Of a DNA stretch of 64,000 bases, positions 19,401-27,196 are shown piece by piece. The stretch is from contig DAONJS010000001.1 in assembly GCA_035405785.1 (NCBI GenBank), positions 1 through 64,000 of the forward strand, read 5' to 3'. The first letter of the stretch is position 1. Every line of letters starts with the position of its first letter. Made by a program: the position numbers and the translations under genes. Below the pieces are notes generated by a model. That model did not search any database, was not told the DNA's origin, and saw nothing but the letters and a program-made list of their open reading frames with translations. This DNA is from BPGX01 sp035405785 (GTDB taxonomy: Bacteria; Bacteroidota; Bacteroidia; B-17B0; Aurantibacillaceae).

Positions 19401-19777
19401 TCTGAAAAACGGCGGGCTGTTTCTTTAAGTACAGCAAATGCTTCGGGGAGAATGTCTTCTAAAACTTCTTCAATTTTTTCAACGATTTTTTTATCTAAAT
19501 CTTCTATTTGTTTGAATAACTTTTCTTTTTCATTAACATCAATATCGGGGTTTTGTTCTAATTGTTGTTTAATCTGATTGATTTGATTTTCTTCATCGGC
19601 GATATAGTTTTTAATTTTTTGTTTAAATTCGAGTGTTTTTTGTCTCAATTGGTCATTAGATAAAGAAGAAAGAGAGTTGTATATTTCATTGATTTCATTG
19701 ACAATGGGTAAAATTTGTTCAATATCTTTTTCGGATTTTGTTTTTAGTTTGAAAATTTTTTTGATAATACCAAGCAT
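16475..19777 (-). CDS. secA: Preprotein translocase ATPase SecA
   Basis: The motor of Sec-dependent protein export, 1100 residues. Walker A is MATGEGKTL near residue 192, and the DEAD-like site is AIVDEVDSVLIDDARTPLI. The preprotein cross-linking domain and the second RecA domain contain NMAGRGTDIKLG and GRAGRQGDPG. The C-terminal zinc/SecB-binding tail reads DPCPCGSGKKYKKCHG. It is about 200 residues longer than E. coli SecA. The extra sequence lies partly in the first 120 residues, partly after the DEAD motif (about residues 325-420), and partly in a glutamine-rich linker before the zinc tail; long forms are usual in Bacteroidota. It is transcribed alone. Confidence 0.98.
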   Translation of the reverse strand: MLGIIKKIFKLKTKSEKDIEQILPIVNEINEIYNSLSSLSNDQLRQKTLEFKQKIKNYIADEENQINQIKQQLEQNPDIDVNEKEKLFKQIEDLDKKIVEKIEEVLEDILPEAFAVLKETARRFSENEVIEVTATEFDKQLASEEKDFVSVENNKAIWRTTWNVMGHPIKWNMVHYDVQLIGGIALHRGKIAEMATGEGKTLVSTLPIYLNALAGRGVHLVTVNNYLARRDCQWNGPLFQFHGLSVDCIDNYEPHSAERRNAYLCDITYGTNNEFGFDYLRDNMVTSPDEMVQRGHHYAIVDEVDSVLIDDARTPLIISGPTPKGDKHEFNEYKPYVEKLVNAQKQYVQTCLVEAKKYFAEGKEKEAGVPLLRAYRGLPKNNALIKFLSEPGVKTLLQKTENYYMQDQMKEMHKIDQELYFVIDEKNHHVELTDKGIDFLSTLVNDSKFFVIPNVGEEIAELEKQPLSPKEKAQKKESILQDFSLKSERIHTVNQLLKAYTLFERDVEYVIDNGQVKIVDEQTGRIMEGRRYSDGLHQAIEAKENVKVEAATQTYATITLQNYFRMYHKLAGMTGTAETEAQEFWDIYKLDVMVIPTHRPVIRKDYEDLVYRTKREKYNAVIEEIVKLVNAGRPVLVGTTSVENSEILSRMLKMKGIKHNVLNAKHHQKEAEIVAEAGKAGTVTIATNMAGRGTDIKLGPGVKEAGGLAIIGTERHESRRVDRQLRGRAGRQGDPGSSQFFVSLEDDLMRLFGSERIAALIDRMGGLEEGEPIQHSMLSRSIERAQKKVEENNFGIRKRLIEYDDVMNAQREVIYSRRRNALFGDKLSIDIANMFYDTIENLVTTYHPLKNYEELSLDFIRLFAMELPITEAEFSQMNMQAVTEKLFNTVYNYYTQKKNEIAHQIYPFIQSVYNNPDNKFENILFPFTDKIKTLHVVSNLKKAYETQGKDVLLTLEKMTVLSMIDEAWKEHLRELDDLKQSVHNAVYEQKDPLVIYKIESFNLFKQMIDNTNKEIVSFLIKAHLPVEEQTQEVKQAQFVNQVPQQRKERLVESRTTNENGTPTQQKPKQQPVKVGEKIRPNDPCPCGSGKKYKKCHGAGL

Positions 19778-20176
19778 ATAATTAAAAATTTGAGTGTGCG
19801 AATTTACGAAAATAATAGGGCAAAAAGGATTGAAAAAACAAAAAATGCTGAGGAATTAGTATTTTTTGGGAATGGAGGAGGGGAATGTATTAAAAAATGC
19901 GGTAATAAAGATTTCATTATTATTCAGATTTAAATCGCAATGATGCAAATCACGAAAAGGATTTTTATGCCACTGATTGCAAGAATTACATTAAGTATTG
20001 AATTTTTAGTGTTTAGTTTTTAGTTAGTTGATTAAAAGTTCTTTCATACTCAAAAATCATAACAAATTAAACTTTGCGTCTCGGCGCCTTTGCGGTAAAA
20101 TATTATTATATTAAAGTTTTTATTATCATTTGCTCCTTGATTTGTTTTAATTTATTTTGCCGCAAATTTTTGATAG
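19778..20176. other. Intergenic region between secA and the antiporter
   Basis: No gene is seen. It contains a TTTTTAGTGTTTAGTTTTTAG low-complexity repeat (about 20005-20030) and a TTTGCGTCTCGGCGCCTTTG motif (20073-20100) that matches 16386-16414. Upstream of secA the minus strand has TAAATTCG (19799-19806), one mismatch from the -7 consensus. Before the antiporter ATG the sequence TTATTTTG is close to, but not a match of, the same box. Confidence 0.5.
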
Positions 20177-21367
20177 ATGACGGCTTTAATTGTTATATGT
20201 GTATTATTGCTTTTGTCTTACTTACTGGACATTAGTGCTCAAAAAACAAAGATCCCCGCGATATTTGTTTTGATATTGATTGGTATTGGCTTACATCAGT
20301 TTGCAGAAGTGTTTTATCCTGAACTGGATAATTTGATAAATGTCAATATGCTTTTACCGGTTATAGGCAATTTGGGTCTTGTGTTAATAGTTTTAGAAGG
20401 GTCTATTGAATTAGAATTGAGCAGAGATAAATTGAGTTTAATTTCAAAATCTTTTTTAATAGCATTGCTTTCTATTTTGCTGATGGCGGGCATTTTGTTG
20501 TATTTAATAAATTATTTGAGTGTAGGGTATTTCTCAACAAAAACACTGTTATTAAACATTATACCTTTAACGGTAATAAGCAGTGCGGTGGCTATACCTG
20601 CATCTAAATATATGTCTTTGAAAATAAGGGAATTTGTAATTTATGAAAGTAGTTTAAGTGATATTTTGGGAGTTCTTGTGTTTTACTTCTTGCTAACTAA
20701 TGAAACAATTAACAATAATAGCTTTTTACAATTTGGATATGATATTTTAATTATGATTTTAATTTCATTTATAATATCTGCTGGGCTTTCTTTGTTTTTA
20801 AGCAGAATACATCATCATATCAAATTTATTCCGATTATTATTGTGATAGTGCTTGTTTATTCTATTGCAAAATTGTATCACTTGCCATCATTAATTTTAA
20901 TTTTAGTATTTGGCTTGATGTTGAAAAATCTTGAAAAATTAACGCATTTTGAAAAACTCAAATCTATAACGCAATTTATTCATCCTGAAACATTGAGCAG
21001 AGAATTAAAAAAATTTGAAGATATTGTGAATGAATTTTCATTTTTAATCAGGACAGTGTTTTTCTTATTGTTAGGATATTCACTGGATATAAGTGATATA
21101 TTAAACACATCATCATTGCAGTGGTCGTTATTGATTATTAGTGTAATTTATTTTGTGCGGACACTGCTGTTAATGGTATTTAATTTAAATATACATCCGT
21201 TGTTGTTTATTTCACCCCGAGGGCTTGTTTCTGTTTTGTTGTTTATTTCTATACCACTTGAACAGAAACTGGGAATTATTAATAATTCTGTGTTAATTCA
21301 AGTGGTTTTAATGAGCATTATTGTAATGATGATAGGTTCAATCTTTTACAAGAAGGAACAAATTTAA
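20177..21367 (+). CDS. Cation:proton antiporter (CPA family)
   Basis: A 396-residue polytopic membrane protein with about 12 hydrophobic segments, of the sodium/hydrogen exchanger (CPA1/CPA2) fold. The N-terminal half has ILIGIGLHQFAEVFYPELDN and the following GNLGLVLIVLEGSIELEL, the usual first core motif. ESSLSDILGVLVFYFLL contains the acidic ion-binding helix, with Asp in SDILG. It lacks the C-terminal regulatory TrkA domains of Kef proteins. The transported cation (Na+ or K+) cannot be told. A strong hairpin follows its stop. Confidence 0.85.
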   Translation: MTALIVICVLLLLSYLLDISAQKTKIPAIFVLILIGIGLHQFAEVFYPELDNLINVNMLLPVIGNLGLVLIVLEGSIELELSRDKLSLISKSFLIALLSILLMAGILLYLINYLSVGYFSTKTLLLNIIPLTVISSAVAIPASKYMSLKIREFVIYESSLSDILGVLVFYFLLTNETINNNSFLQFGYDILIMILISFIISAGLSLFLSRIHHHIKFIPIIIVIVLVYSIAKLYHLPSLILILVFGLMLKNLEKLTHFEKLKSITQFIHPETLSRELKKFEDIVNEFSFLIRTVFFLLLGYSLDISDILNTSSLQWSLLIISVIYFVRTLLLMVFNLNIHPLLFISPRGLVSVLLFISIPLEQKLGIINNSVLIQVVLMSIIVMMIGSIFYKKEQI

Positions 21368-21374
21368 AACAAAA

Positions 21375-21400
21375 AAGCCCTGCTATTGATAACAGGGCTT
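21375..21400. terminator. Bidirectional intrinsic terminator
   Basis: The stem AAGCCCTG / CAGGGCTT has a 10-nt loop (CTATTGATAA). It is preceded by an A-run and followed by T residues, so it can work in both directions. It lies between the convergent antiporter and small lipoprotein genes. Confidence 0.8.
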
Positions 21401-21420
21401 TCTTGAATTTTGAGGAAGGA

Positions 21421-21618
21421 TTAATGTTGTCCTTCAGCATGATGTGCTGTGTCAGCAGGAGCAGCTTGTTGAGTTGAATCTGCTGGAGCAGAAGTTTGCT
21501 CAGTAGTTTGTTCAGTTGTAGTTTGCTCAGTAGTTGTTTCTTCTTGTTTTTCTGAGTTGCTGCAAGCGTAGAATGTAGCCATTCCGCTGATTGCTACTAA
21601 TGCTAATACTTTTTTCAT
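21421..21618 (-). CDS. Small Thr/Gln/Glu-rich lipoprotein
   Basis: A 65-residue predicted lipoprotein. The signal peptide MKKVLALVAISGMATFYACS has a lipobox cysteine at residue 19. The remainder is a low-complexity tail built from TTEQT repeats and then alanine/proline/histidine (ADTAHHAEGQH). No fold or function is recognised. A convergent terminator follows it and the start is normal, so it is likely a real expressed gene. It is divergent to the sigma factor gene 172 nt away. Confidence 0.75.
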   Translation of the reverse strand: MKKVLALVAISGMATFYACSNSEKQEETTTEQTTTEQTTEQTSAPADSTQQAAPADTAHHAEGQH

Positions 21619-21754
21619 GGTTTTTGGTTTTTAATTGTTTCCCATTTATTCTGTTTTATTTAAAAAGGTAACCCATTTTTTTAAGAAATTTTATTAAACA
21701 TCTGAAATTCAGTAAATTAAAATTATTTCTAACTATTATCTTACAAAAAAAGGT

Positions 21755-21762
21755 TACTTTTG
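21755..21762 (+). promoter_or_regulatory. -7 box of the sigma factor gene (TACTTTTG)
   Basis: TACTTTTG is a full match to TAnnTTTG, 28 nt before the ATG at 21791. No -33 TTG is evident, so promoter strength is uncertain. Confidence 0.45.
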
Positions 21763-21790
21763 TGCTTTCAAAAGTATAAATGGACAATGC

Positions 21791-22372
21791 ATGAGATATT
21801 CTGATATTGATTTTATCAATGGCATCAAAACAAATGATGAAATCATTTTAAAGGCACTTTATCATCAGTATTTCAAAATGATACGGCACTTTGTCATTAC
21901 AAATAACGGCAATGAATCTGATGCAAAGGATGTTTATCACGAAACATTATTAGCACTTATTCAAATCATACAAAAAGAAAACTTTACACTTACATCATCG
22001 CTCTCAACTTTTATATTTGCAATTGGAAAAAGAATCTGGCTTAAAAAAATTTCAAAAAATAAATCTACATCATTAAAAGAAGATCTTTATCATTCTGCAT
22101 TTGAAGGCATAAAAGACGAAACAGAGATATTTATAAATCATTATGAACAGGAAGAATCTAATATACAGAAAATGCACACGGCTTTGCAATCCATTGGAAA
22201 TCCCTGTTATCAATTATTAAAAGAATATTATTTTAATCAATTATCAATGGAAGAAATTGCTGAAAAATTAGGATATAACAATTCTGATGTGGCTAAAAAT
22301 CAAAAATACAAATGCCTGCAAAGATTAAAAAAGATATTTTTTGAATTACCAAAAATAAAAATAATGGATTGA
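21791..22372 (+). CDS. ECF-type RNA polymerase sigma factor
   Basis: A 193-residue sigma-70 family protein with regions 2 and 4 only. Region 2 covers residues 20-90: LKALYHQYFKMIRHFVITNN, then DAKDVYHETLLALIQ and STFIFAIGKRIWLKK. Region 4 near residues 140-185 has an HTH, NQLSMEEIAEKLGYNNSDVA, followed by KYKCLQRLKKIF. It should redirect RNA polymerase to a small regulon in response to an envelope signal. The next gene, 70 nt downstream, has an anti-sigma-like cytoplasmic N-terminus, a membrane segment and a periplasmic protease domain, and is the likely partner. Confidence 0.9.
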   Translation: MRYSDIDFINGIKTNDEIILKALYHQYFKMIRHFVITNNGNESDAKDVYHETLLALIQIIQKENFTLTSSLSTFIFAIGKRIWLKKISKNKSTSLKEDLYHSAFEGIKDETEIFINHYEQEESNIQKMHTALQSIGNPCYQLLKEYYFNQLSMEEIAEKLGYNNSDVAKNQKYKCLQRLKKIFFELPKIKIMD

Positions 22373-22442
22373 AAAAAATATATTTTGAAAATTACTAATA
22401 ACTTTACTGATTAAAAAATCATTTACCAAAAAACATTGAAAA

Positions 22443-23501
22443 ATGAAGCCAGAAATGACAGAATTATTTGATAGATATTTATTCAATCAAATGAGTGAAG
22501 AAGAAAAAAATCAATTTGAACAAAGTTTGCAAAATGATAGTCAATTAAAAGAAGATTTTGAACAATATAAATTGTTGATTCAAACCTTTAAAGATTATCA
22601 TCAAAGAAATGAACTTTCAAATAAATTCAATGAATGGTATACCGAAACTAATATCACATCATTATCATCACATTCAAAAACCTGGTGGTCTGTAATATAT
22701 GTAGCGGCTTCGGTAGCATTGGTAGTTACACTTTCTGGAATATGGTTTTATGAGACATTGAAAAATGAAACTAAAAAACAAGGAAAAGAAATTACATATT
22801 TGAAAAAAGAAATTAAACAAATCCAATCGCAACAAAACAATTTAGTAAGAAGTATTCAAAAAATTCAAACTAAAAATTATGCTCCTGCTAATAGTCAATC
22901 TACGGGCTTTTTAATGGCTTCAAATTATGTGCTTACTACTTATCACTCTATTCAAAATGCAGATTCTATTTTTATTGAAAATGATAATTTTCCAAGAACA
23001 GAAGTAAAAGTAGTTTATACTAACAACGATTTAGATGTGGCGTTGTTATATGCTCCCTCATTATCAATAAAATCTCCTAATATCCATTTGCTCAAAAAAA
23101 CGGCTGACATAGGAAATGGTATATTTACATTGGGTTATCCTACTTCTCAACTTGTGTATAATGAAGGATATATTAGTTCTGTAAATGGTTACAATAATGA
23201 CACAGCATTTTATCAGATCACGTTGCCATTAAATCCTGGAAATAGTGGTGGTCCTTTGTTTGATAATAAAGGTGATATAATAGGCGTGATTGTAAGTAAA
23301 AATACAAGTATGGAAGGTGTAGCATTTGCATTAAAATCTAATATGCTGTATGCACTTAAAGATTCTTTGCCTGCTGATAGCATAAAACTTGTATGGGACA
23401 AAGCATTCAAATCAAACTCTTTGAACATCAATAAATCTGCGGCTATTCAAAAGTTTAAACCTTATATTTTCAAGGTATATGTTTATCAAAAATCCATTTA
23501 G
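22443..23501 (+). CDS. Anti-sigma-like membrane protein with periplasmic trypsin-like protease domain
   Basis: A 352-residue protein with an unusual build. Residues 1-60 (DRYLFNQMSEEEKNQFEQSL, then a second helix) resemble the short anti-sigma N-terminus of many Bacteroidota FecR- or RseA-like proteins, with no zinc ligands. Residues 82-103 form one membrane segment. Residues 105-145 are a short coiled coil. Residues 150-310 form a trypsin/HtrA-type serine protease with a complete triad by inspection: H168 (TTYHS), D198 (NNDLDVALL) and S268 (PGNSGGP). There is no PDZ domain. It follows an ECF sigma gene by 70 nt. The inferred role is to hold the sigma factor and to sense or cleave something in the periplasm. 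Confidence 0.8.
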   Translation: MKPEMTELFDRYLFNQMSEEEKNQFEQSLQNDSQLKEDFEQYKLLIQTFKDYHQRNELSNKFNEWYTETNITSLSSHSKTWWSVIYVAASVALVVTLSGIWFYETLKNETKKQGKEITYLKKEIKQIQSQQNNLVRSIQKIQTKNYAPANSQSTGFLMASNYVLTTYHSIQNADSIFIENDNFPRTEVKVVYTNNDLDVALLYAPSLSIKSPNIHLLKKTADIGNGIFTLGYPTSQLVYNEGYISSVNGYNNDTAFYQITLPLNPGNSGGPLFDNKGDIIGVIVSKNTSMEGVAFALKSNMLYALKDSLPADSIKLVWDKAFKSNSLNINKSAAIQKFKPYIFKVYVYQKSI

Positions 23502-23542
23502 GGATTTGCCAATTTTAAAATACAAAACCGATAAACAATACT

Positions 23543-24439
23543 ATGTCAAACAAGCATTACTCTGGATTTGTCAATATCATTGGTTGCCCTAATGCAGGGA
23601 AATCTACATTGCTGAATGCCATCTTAAAATTCAAATTATCTATTGTAACTCACAAAGCCCAAACTACAAGACATCGGATATTGGGTATTTACAATGAACC
23701 CGATTATCAAATTGTTTTTTCAGATACACCGGGCATTGTGCAAAGACCATCAAATGAACTGCACCAAAAAATGCTTCAGTATATTGAACAAACTTTTCAG
23801 GATGCAGATGTTATGCTTTTACTTATAGATGCACATAAACCTTGCGAAATTCCTGATGAATACATTCAGCGATTAAAAAATTCTTTATATCCTGTTATTG
23901 TTGTTATCAATAAAATTGACCTTGTAAAAGAAAATGTGCTGGCAAGTACTGAGAATCAATGGAAAACAAATTTGCCGAATGCTATTATTAAAAAAATCAG
24001 TGCATTAAAAGAAGAAGGCGTGGATGATTTAGTGAATACTATCAAACAATTATTGCCTGAAAATCCACCATACTTTGAAAAAGATGATATTACAAACAGA
24101 ACAGAGCGATTTATTGTTAGTGAAATTATTCGTGAAAAAATTTTGTTGTTGTATAAAGAAGAAATTCCTTATGCTTGTGAAGTGATTGTGAATTCATTCA
24201 AAGAAGATGAAAAAATTATTCGTATTCAGGCGGATATTATTGTAGAAAGAGATAGTCAAAAAATGATCATTATAGGAGAAAAAGGTTCTGCAATAAAACA
24301 ATTAGGTATTGCTGCCCGTAAAGATTTAGAAGCATTTTTCAAAAAGCAAATTTATTTAGAATTGTTTGTGAAGGTTGAAAAAAATTGGAGAAACAATAAA
24401 AATAAGTTGAATTATTTTGGCTATAAAGATGCGGAGTAG
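23543..24439 (+). CDS. era: GTPase Era, 16S rRNA maturation
   Basis: A 298-residue GTPase that binds the 3' end of 16S rRNA and helps 30S assembly. G1 is GCPNAGKSTLLN near residue 14. The G2 region includes TTRHRILGI, G3 is DTPGI and G4 is NKID. The C-terminal KH domain includes IVERDSQKMIIIGEKGSAIK and ends in a lysine-rich tail. Length is normal. It lies 41 nt after the protease gene. Confidence 0.97.
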   Translation: MSNKHYSGFVNIIGCPNAGKSTLLNAILKFKLSIVTHKAQTTRHRILGIYNEPDYQIVFSDTPGIVQRPSNELHQKMLQYIEQTFQDADVMLLLIDAHKPCEIPDEYIQRLKNSLYPVIVVINKIDLVKENVLASTENQWKTNLPNAIIKKISALKEEGVDDLVNTIKQLLPENPPYFEKDDITNRTERFIVSEIIREKILLLYKEEIPYACEVIVNSFKEDEKIIRIQADIIVERDSQKMIIIGEKGSAIKQLGIAARKDLEAFFKKQIYLELFVKVEKNWRNNKNKLNYFGYKDAE

Positions 24440-24443
24440 TTTT

Positions 24444-24477
24444 TTTGTTTTAAATTTTTTTTTTATTTTTATTTTTG
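24444..24477 (+). promoter_or_regulatory. Promoter of the amidohydrolase gene (TTTG-N22-TATTTTTG)
   Basis: TTTG at 24444-24447 and TATTTTTG at 24470-24477 are 22 nt apart, and the start codon is 30 nt further on. The T-rich run around it makes the -33 assignment uncertain. Confidence 0.5.
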
Positions 24478-24507
24478 TGATTGAAAGTTAACAAAAATTA
24501 AACCAAC

Positions 24508-25902
24508 ATGAAATTTACAACAGAACAATTAAACTTTATAGAAAAAGCAAGGATATCTATTAGTGATGATCCTAGAACAAGATTGAACACAGTTGTAAAA
24601 GAAATTATTGATGATGACAATTGTATTTTTGATGCACACTGTCATGTATTTGATGGGAAATGTATAAATTTAAAGTATTTAGCAATTAGAATGATTGCTG
24701 GTGCAGTTGAAGAAGATTTACAATGGGTTTGGAGATTAATAAAAAGGGAATATCATAGTGAAAAACACTTTTTTAAGCCAGATGATGGCGTAGGGAAGAA
24801 TGAAATTATTGAATTGATTTATAATAAAATCATTATTGATAATGATATATCACCTGCTCTTGATAGAATGCAAAATGAAATTGAGAAAATGGAGGTAGAA
24901 CTAGTAAAACAAAAGGAAGATATTATGCCTCTAAAAATTAAATTTATTCATAAGTGGAAACAAATTATTGAATTTTTACAAAGTAATAGCATGGAAGAAG
25001 TTTTTAAGAAATTTGAACAAGAATATGCAATTCACCACTTGATAAATAAATATAATGGTGGAAATGCAAAATTAGTAACAATTGTATTAGGCATGGATTT
25101 GAATAAAGGATGGGATGATAGTATTCCAAAAAAATGGGAGGAACAAAATTCCGAACTTACATCGCTATCTAAAAAATATCCTATTTTACCTTTTCTTCCA
25201 ATAGATCCAAGAAGAGAAAATTTGTATGAAGTATTTCTTGAGGCATTTAACCAAAAAAATCCTCAATTTTTTGGTGTTAAATGTTATCCTGCACTTGGTT
25301 ATTTACCATCGCATGATCGTTTAATGCCAATATTTCAAATATGTGCTGAAAAGAACATACCTGTTATGACACATTGTGGAGGTGAAAAAATATTTACATT
25401 TGATTATCCAATTAAAACCAATCGTAGAGGAGATACGGTTGTAATAAATGATAGTGACAGAAAACTTCGTGCTAGGAAGCTTAATGAACCAACAGAATGG
25501 GAATATGTATTACAAGAATATAACAAATTAAGGCTTTGTTTTGGGCACTTTGGGGGTAAATATGCTTGGGAAAATAATCAAGAGATATCACATAGAATTA
25601 ATGAAATTTTATCAATGATGAAAAATTATGAGAATGTGTATGCTGATTTTTCTTTTAATATTGAATCTCACAAAGCCGTAGAAAATTTTACTGAAATGCT
25701 TTCTAAAGATGATATTAATGGTAAACTGATGAGAGAAAGAACATTATTTGGAACAGATTTTTGGGTAATACTTCCAAGTTCTGATTTAATCGAAGCCCAG
25801 AAAAACTTTATTAATAAAATAAATAATATAGATAATAAAAATATTTTATTAAAATCACTTCTAAGAAAAAATGTGCTAAACTTTTTAAAACTTAATAAAT
25901 AA
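24508..25902 (+). CDS. Amidohydrolase-fold metal-dependent hydrolase
   Basis: A 464-residue TIM-barrel hydrolase of the amidohydrolase_2 type; the substrate is not recognised. Candidate metal ligands are H44 and H46 (FDAHCHVF), H289 (VMTHCGGE), H347 (CFGHFGG) and D417 (LFGTDFW), the usual order for the superfamily. A long helical insertion over about residues 60-170, including a charged coiled-coil-like piece (ENEIEKMEVELVKQKEDI), is not part of the standard barrel. It has its own promoter and unrelated neighbours. It could be a decarboxylase or a lactonase of the ACMSD-like branch. Confidence 0.8.
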   Translation: MKFTTEQLNFIEKARISISDDPRTRLNTVVKEIIDDDNCIFDAHCHVFDGKCINLKYLAIRMIAGAVEEDLQWVWRLIKREYHSEKHFFKPDDGVGKNEIIELIYNKIIIDNDISPALDRMQNEIEKMEVELVKQKEDIMPLKIKFIHKWKQIIEFLQSNSMEEVFKKFEQEYAIHHLINKYNGGNAKLVTIVLGMDLNKGWDDSIPKKWEEQNSELTSLSKKYPILPFLPIDPRRENLYEVFLEAFNQKNPQFFGVKCYPALGYLPSHDRLMPIFQICAEKNIPVMTHCGGEKIFTFDYPIKTNRRGDTVVINDSDRKLRARKLNEPTEWEYVLQEYNKLRLCFGHFGGKYAWENNQEISHRINEILSMMKNYENVYADFSFNIESHKAVENFTEMLSKDDINGKLMRERTLFGTDFWVILPSSDLIEAQKNFINKINNIDNKNILLKSLLRKNVLNFLKLNK

Positions 25903-26123
25903 AAGAAATGTTACTATTCAGGCGTTCAAAATGATTAAGAGATACATTTCTCGCTTCTTGCTATGCACTCCAATATTTTCAATAATTTTGAGTTATTAAA
26001 TTAAAAAGAAATTGCATGTAAAAATATTTTTCTCAACATCAATCACTAACTCTTTACCTATTCTAAATCCCTTCATACTTTTCAAAAATTTAGAAAAATT
26101 ACTCCTCTTAACCCACTCATTTT

Positions 26124-26151
26124 TTTGTTAATTTTTAATTATGTATATTTG
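26124..26151 (+). promoter_or_regulatory. Promoter of the SprB-repeat gene (TTTG-N16-TATATTTG)
   Basis: TTTG at 26124-26127 and TATATTTG at 26144-26151, 16 nt apart, followed by an ATG 14 nt later. Both boxes match consensus, making this one of the clearest promoters in the window. Confidence 0.65.
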
Positions 26152-26165
26152 CCATTGATAAAATA

Positions 26166-27188
26166 ATGAAGCAGGTTTTTATTAAATATATTTTACCTTT
26201 TTTGATTTTTCCATTGTGGAGTAATGCACAATTATCATATACTTATACACTCGCTCCTGCCTATTGTGGATGTAATGGAACTGCAAGCGTGAGTATTACA
26301 TCTGGTGTGGCACCGTATTCTTTTACATTAAATGCTACTACTACCACCACTAATAATGTTTTTAATAATTTGTGTGCTGGAAATTATACTTTGTTTGTTC
26401 AGGACAGCAATGCTCCGAGTGATACAGTTACTATATTTTTTAATATTCAAGACAGCACTTTCAAAGATACAATAATTGCAAGAGATGGATGTAATTCAAA
26501 AGGAACTGCAAGTATTAGTTTGAGTGGTGGAAAGTTGCCATATTCTTATACCTTTTCGCCTCTTGGTGTTAGTTCATTAACATTAAATAATTTAAGTGAT
26601 GGTATTTATACTTTCATTGCAAAAGACAATGTAGGTTGCACATTAACAAATACATTTTCAATCAATAATTATTCTGTTGTTTCTAATTTTTCAATGTCTG
26701 CTACTTCTGCAAAAGTAGGTTCAACGGTTTTGTTTACTAATTTAAGTCAAAACGCATCGGGGTTCTTATGGGATTTCGGAAATGGCAATACATCTACAGG
26801 TTTTGATGTAGCTGAAACATACACCACTACAGGAACATTTTTAGTTAAATTAATTGCTTACTACAATACTTGTTCTGATACATCTTACAAATACCTGAAC
26901 ATTGCTGATAAATTGATATTCACTGCACCTAATATATTTACACCTAATAATGATGACGTGAATGATTTGTGGTATGTTTTTTCAGAAGGTGCAGTCAATA
27001 TGCATCTTGAAATTTTTAATAGATGGGGCGTGAAAATTTACGAGAACAATGGCAATGGTGTTCAATGGGATGGCAGAACATTAAGCGGAGAGCCCGTTCC
27101 CGAAGGCACTTATTTCTATTCACTTGAAATAACAGATGTTTTAAATAATGTAAATAAGTTTAGTGGTTACATTACCTTGATGCGGTAA
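26166..27188 (+). CDS. SprB-repeat/PKD surface protein with CHU_C (T9SS) C-terminus
   Basis: A 340-residue secreted protein. It has a signal peptide (ending SNAQ near residue 22) and two SprB-like repeats (residues about 25-100 and 100-175), each with GTASVSI or GTASISL and an NLxxGxYT motif. A PKD domain covers about 175-245 (FLWDFGNGNTS). The gliding-motility-associated C-terminal domain begins at NIFTPNNDDVNDLWYVF and includes IFNRWGVKIYENN and WDGRTLSGEPVPEGTYFY. Such tails direct export by T9SS. It is probably a small cell-surface adhesin. The next gene starts 8 nt on. Confidence 0.88.
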   Translation: MKQVFIKYILPFLIFPLWSNAQLSYTYTLAPAYCGCNGTASVSITSGVAPYSFTLNATTTTTNNVFNNLCAGNYTLFVQDSNAPSDTVTIFFNIQDSTFKDTIIARDGCNSKGTASISLSGGKLPYSYTFSPLGVSSLTLNNLSDGIYTFIAKDNVGCTLTNTFSINNYSVVSNFSMSATSAKVGSTVLFTNLSQNASGFLWDFGNGNTSTGFDVAETYTTTGTFLVKLIAYYNTCSDTSYKYLNIADKLIFTAPNIFTPNNDDVNDLWYVFSEGAVNMHLEIFNRWGVKIYENNGNGVQWDGRTLSGEPVPEGTYFYSLEITDVLNNVNKFSGYITLMR

Positions 27189-27196
27189 AAATTTTT

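Noticed and set aside
25931..25999. A 22-codon ORF (MIKRYISRFLL...) between the amidohydrolase and the SprB-repeat gene
   Set aside because: Too short, with no ribosome-binding or promoter signal; it looks like a worn repeat.
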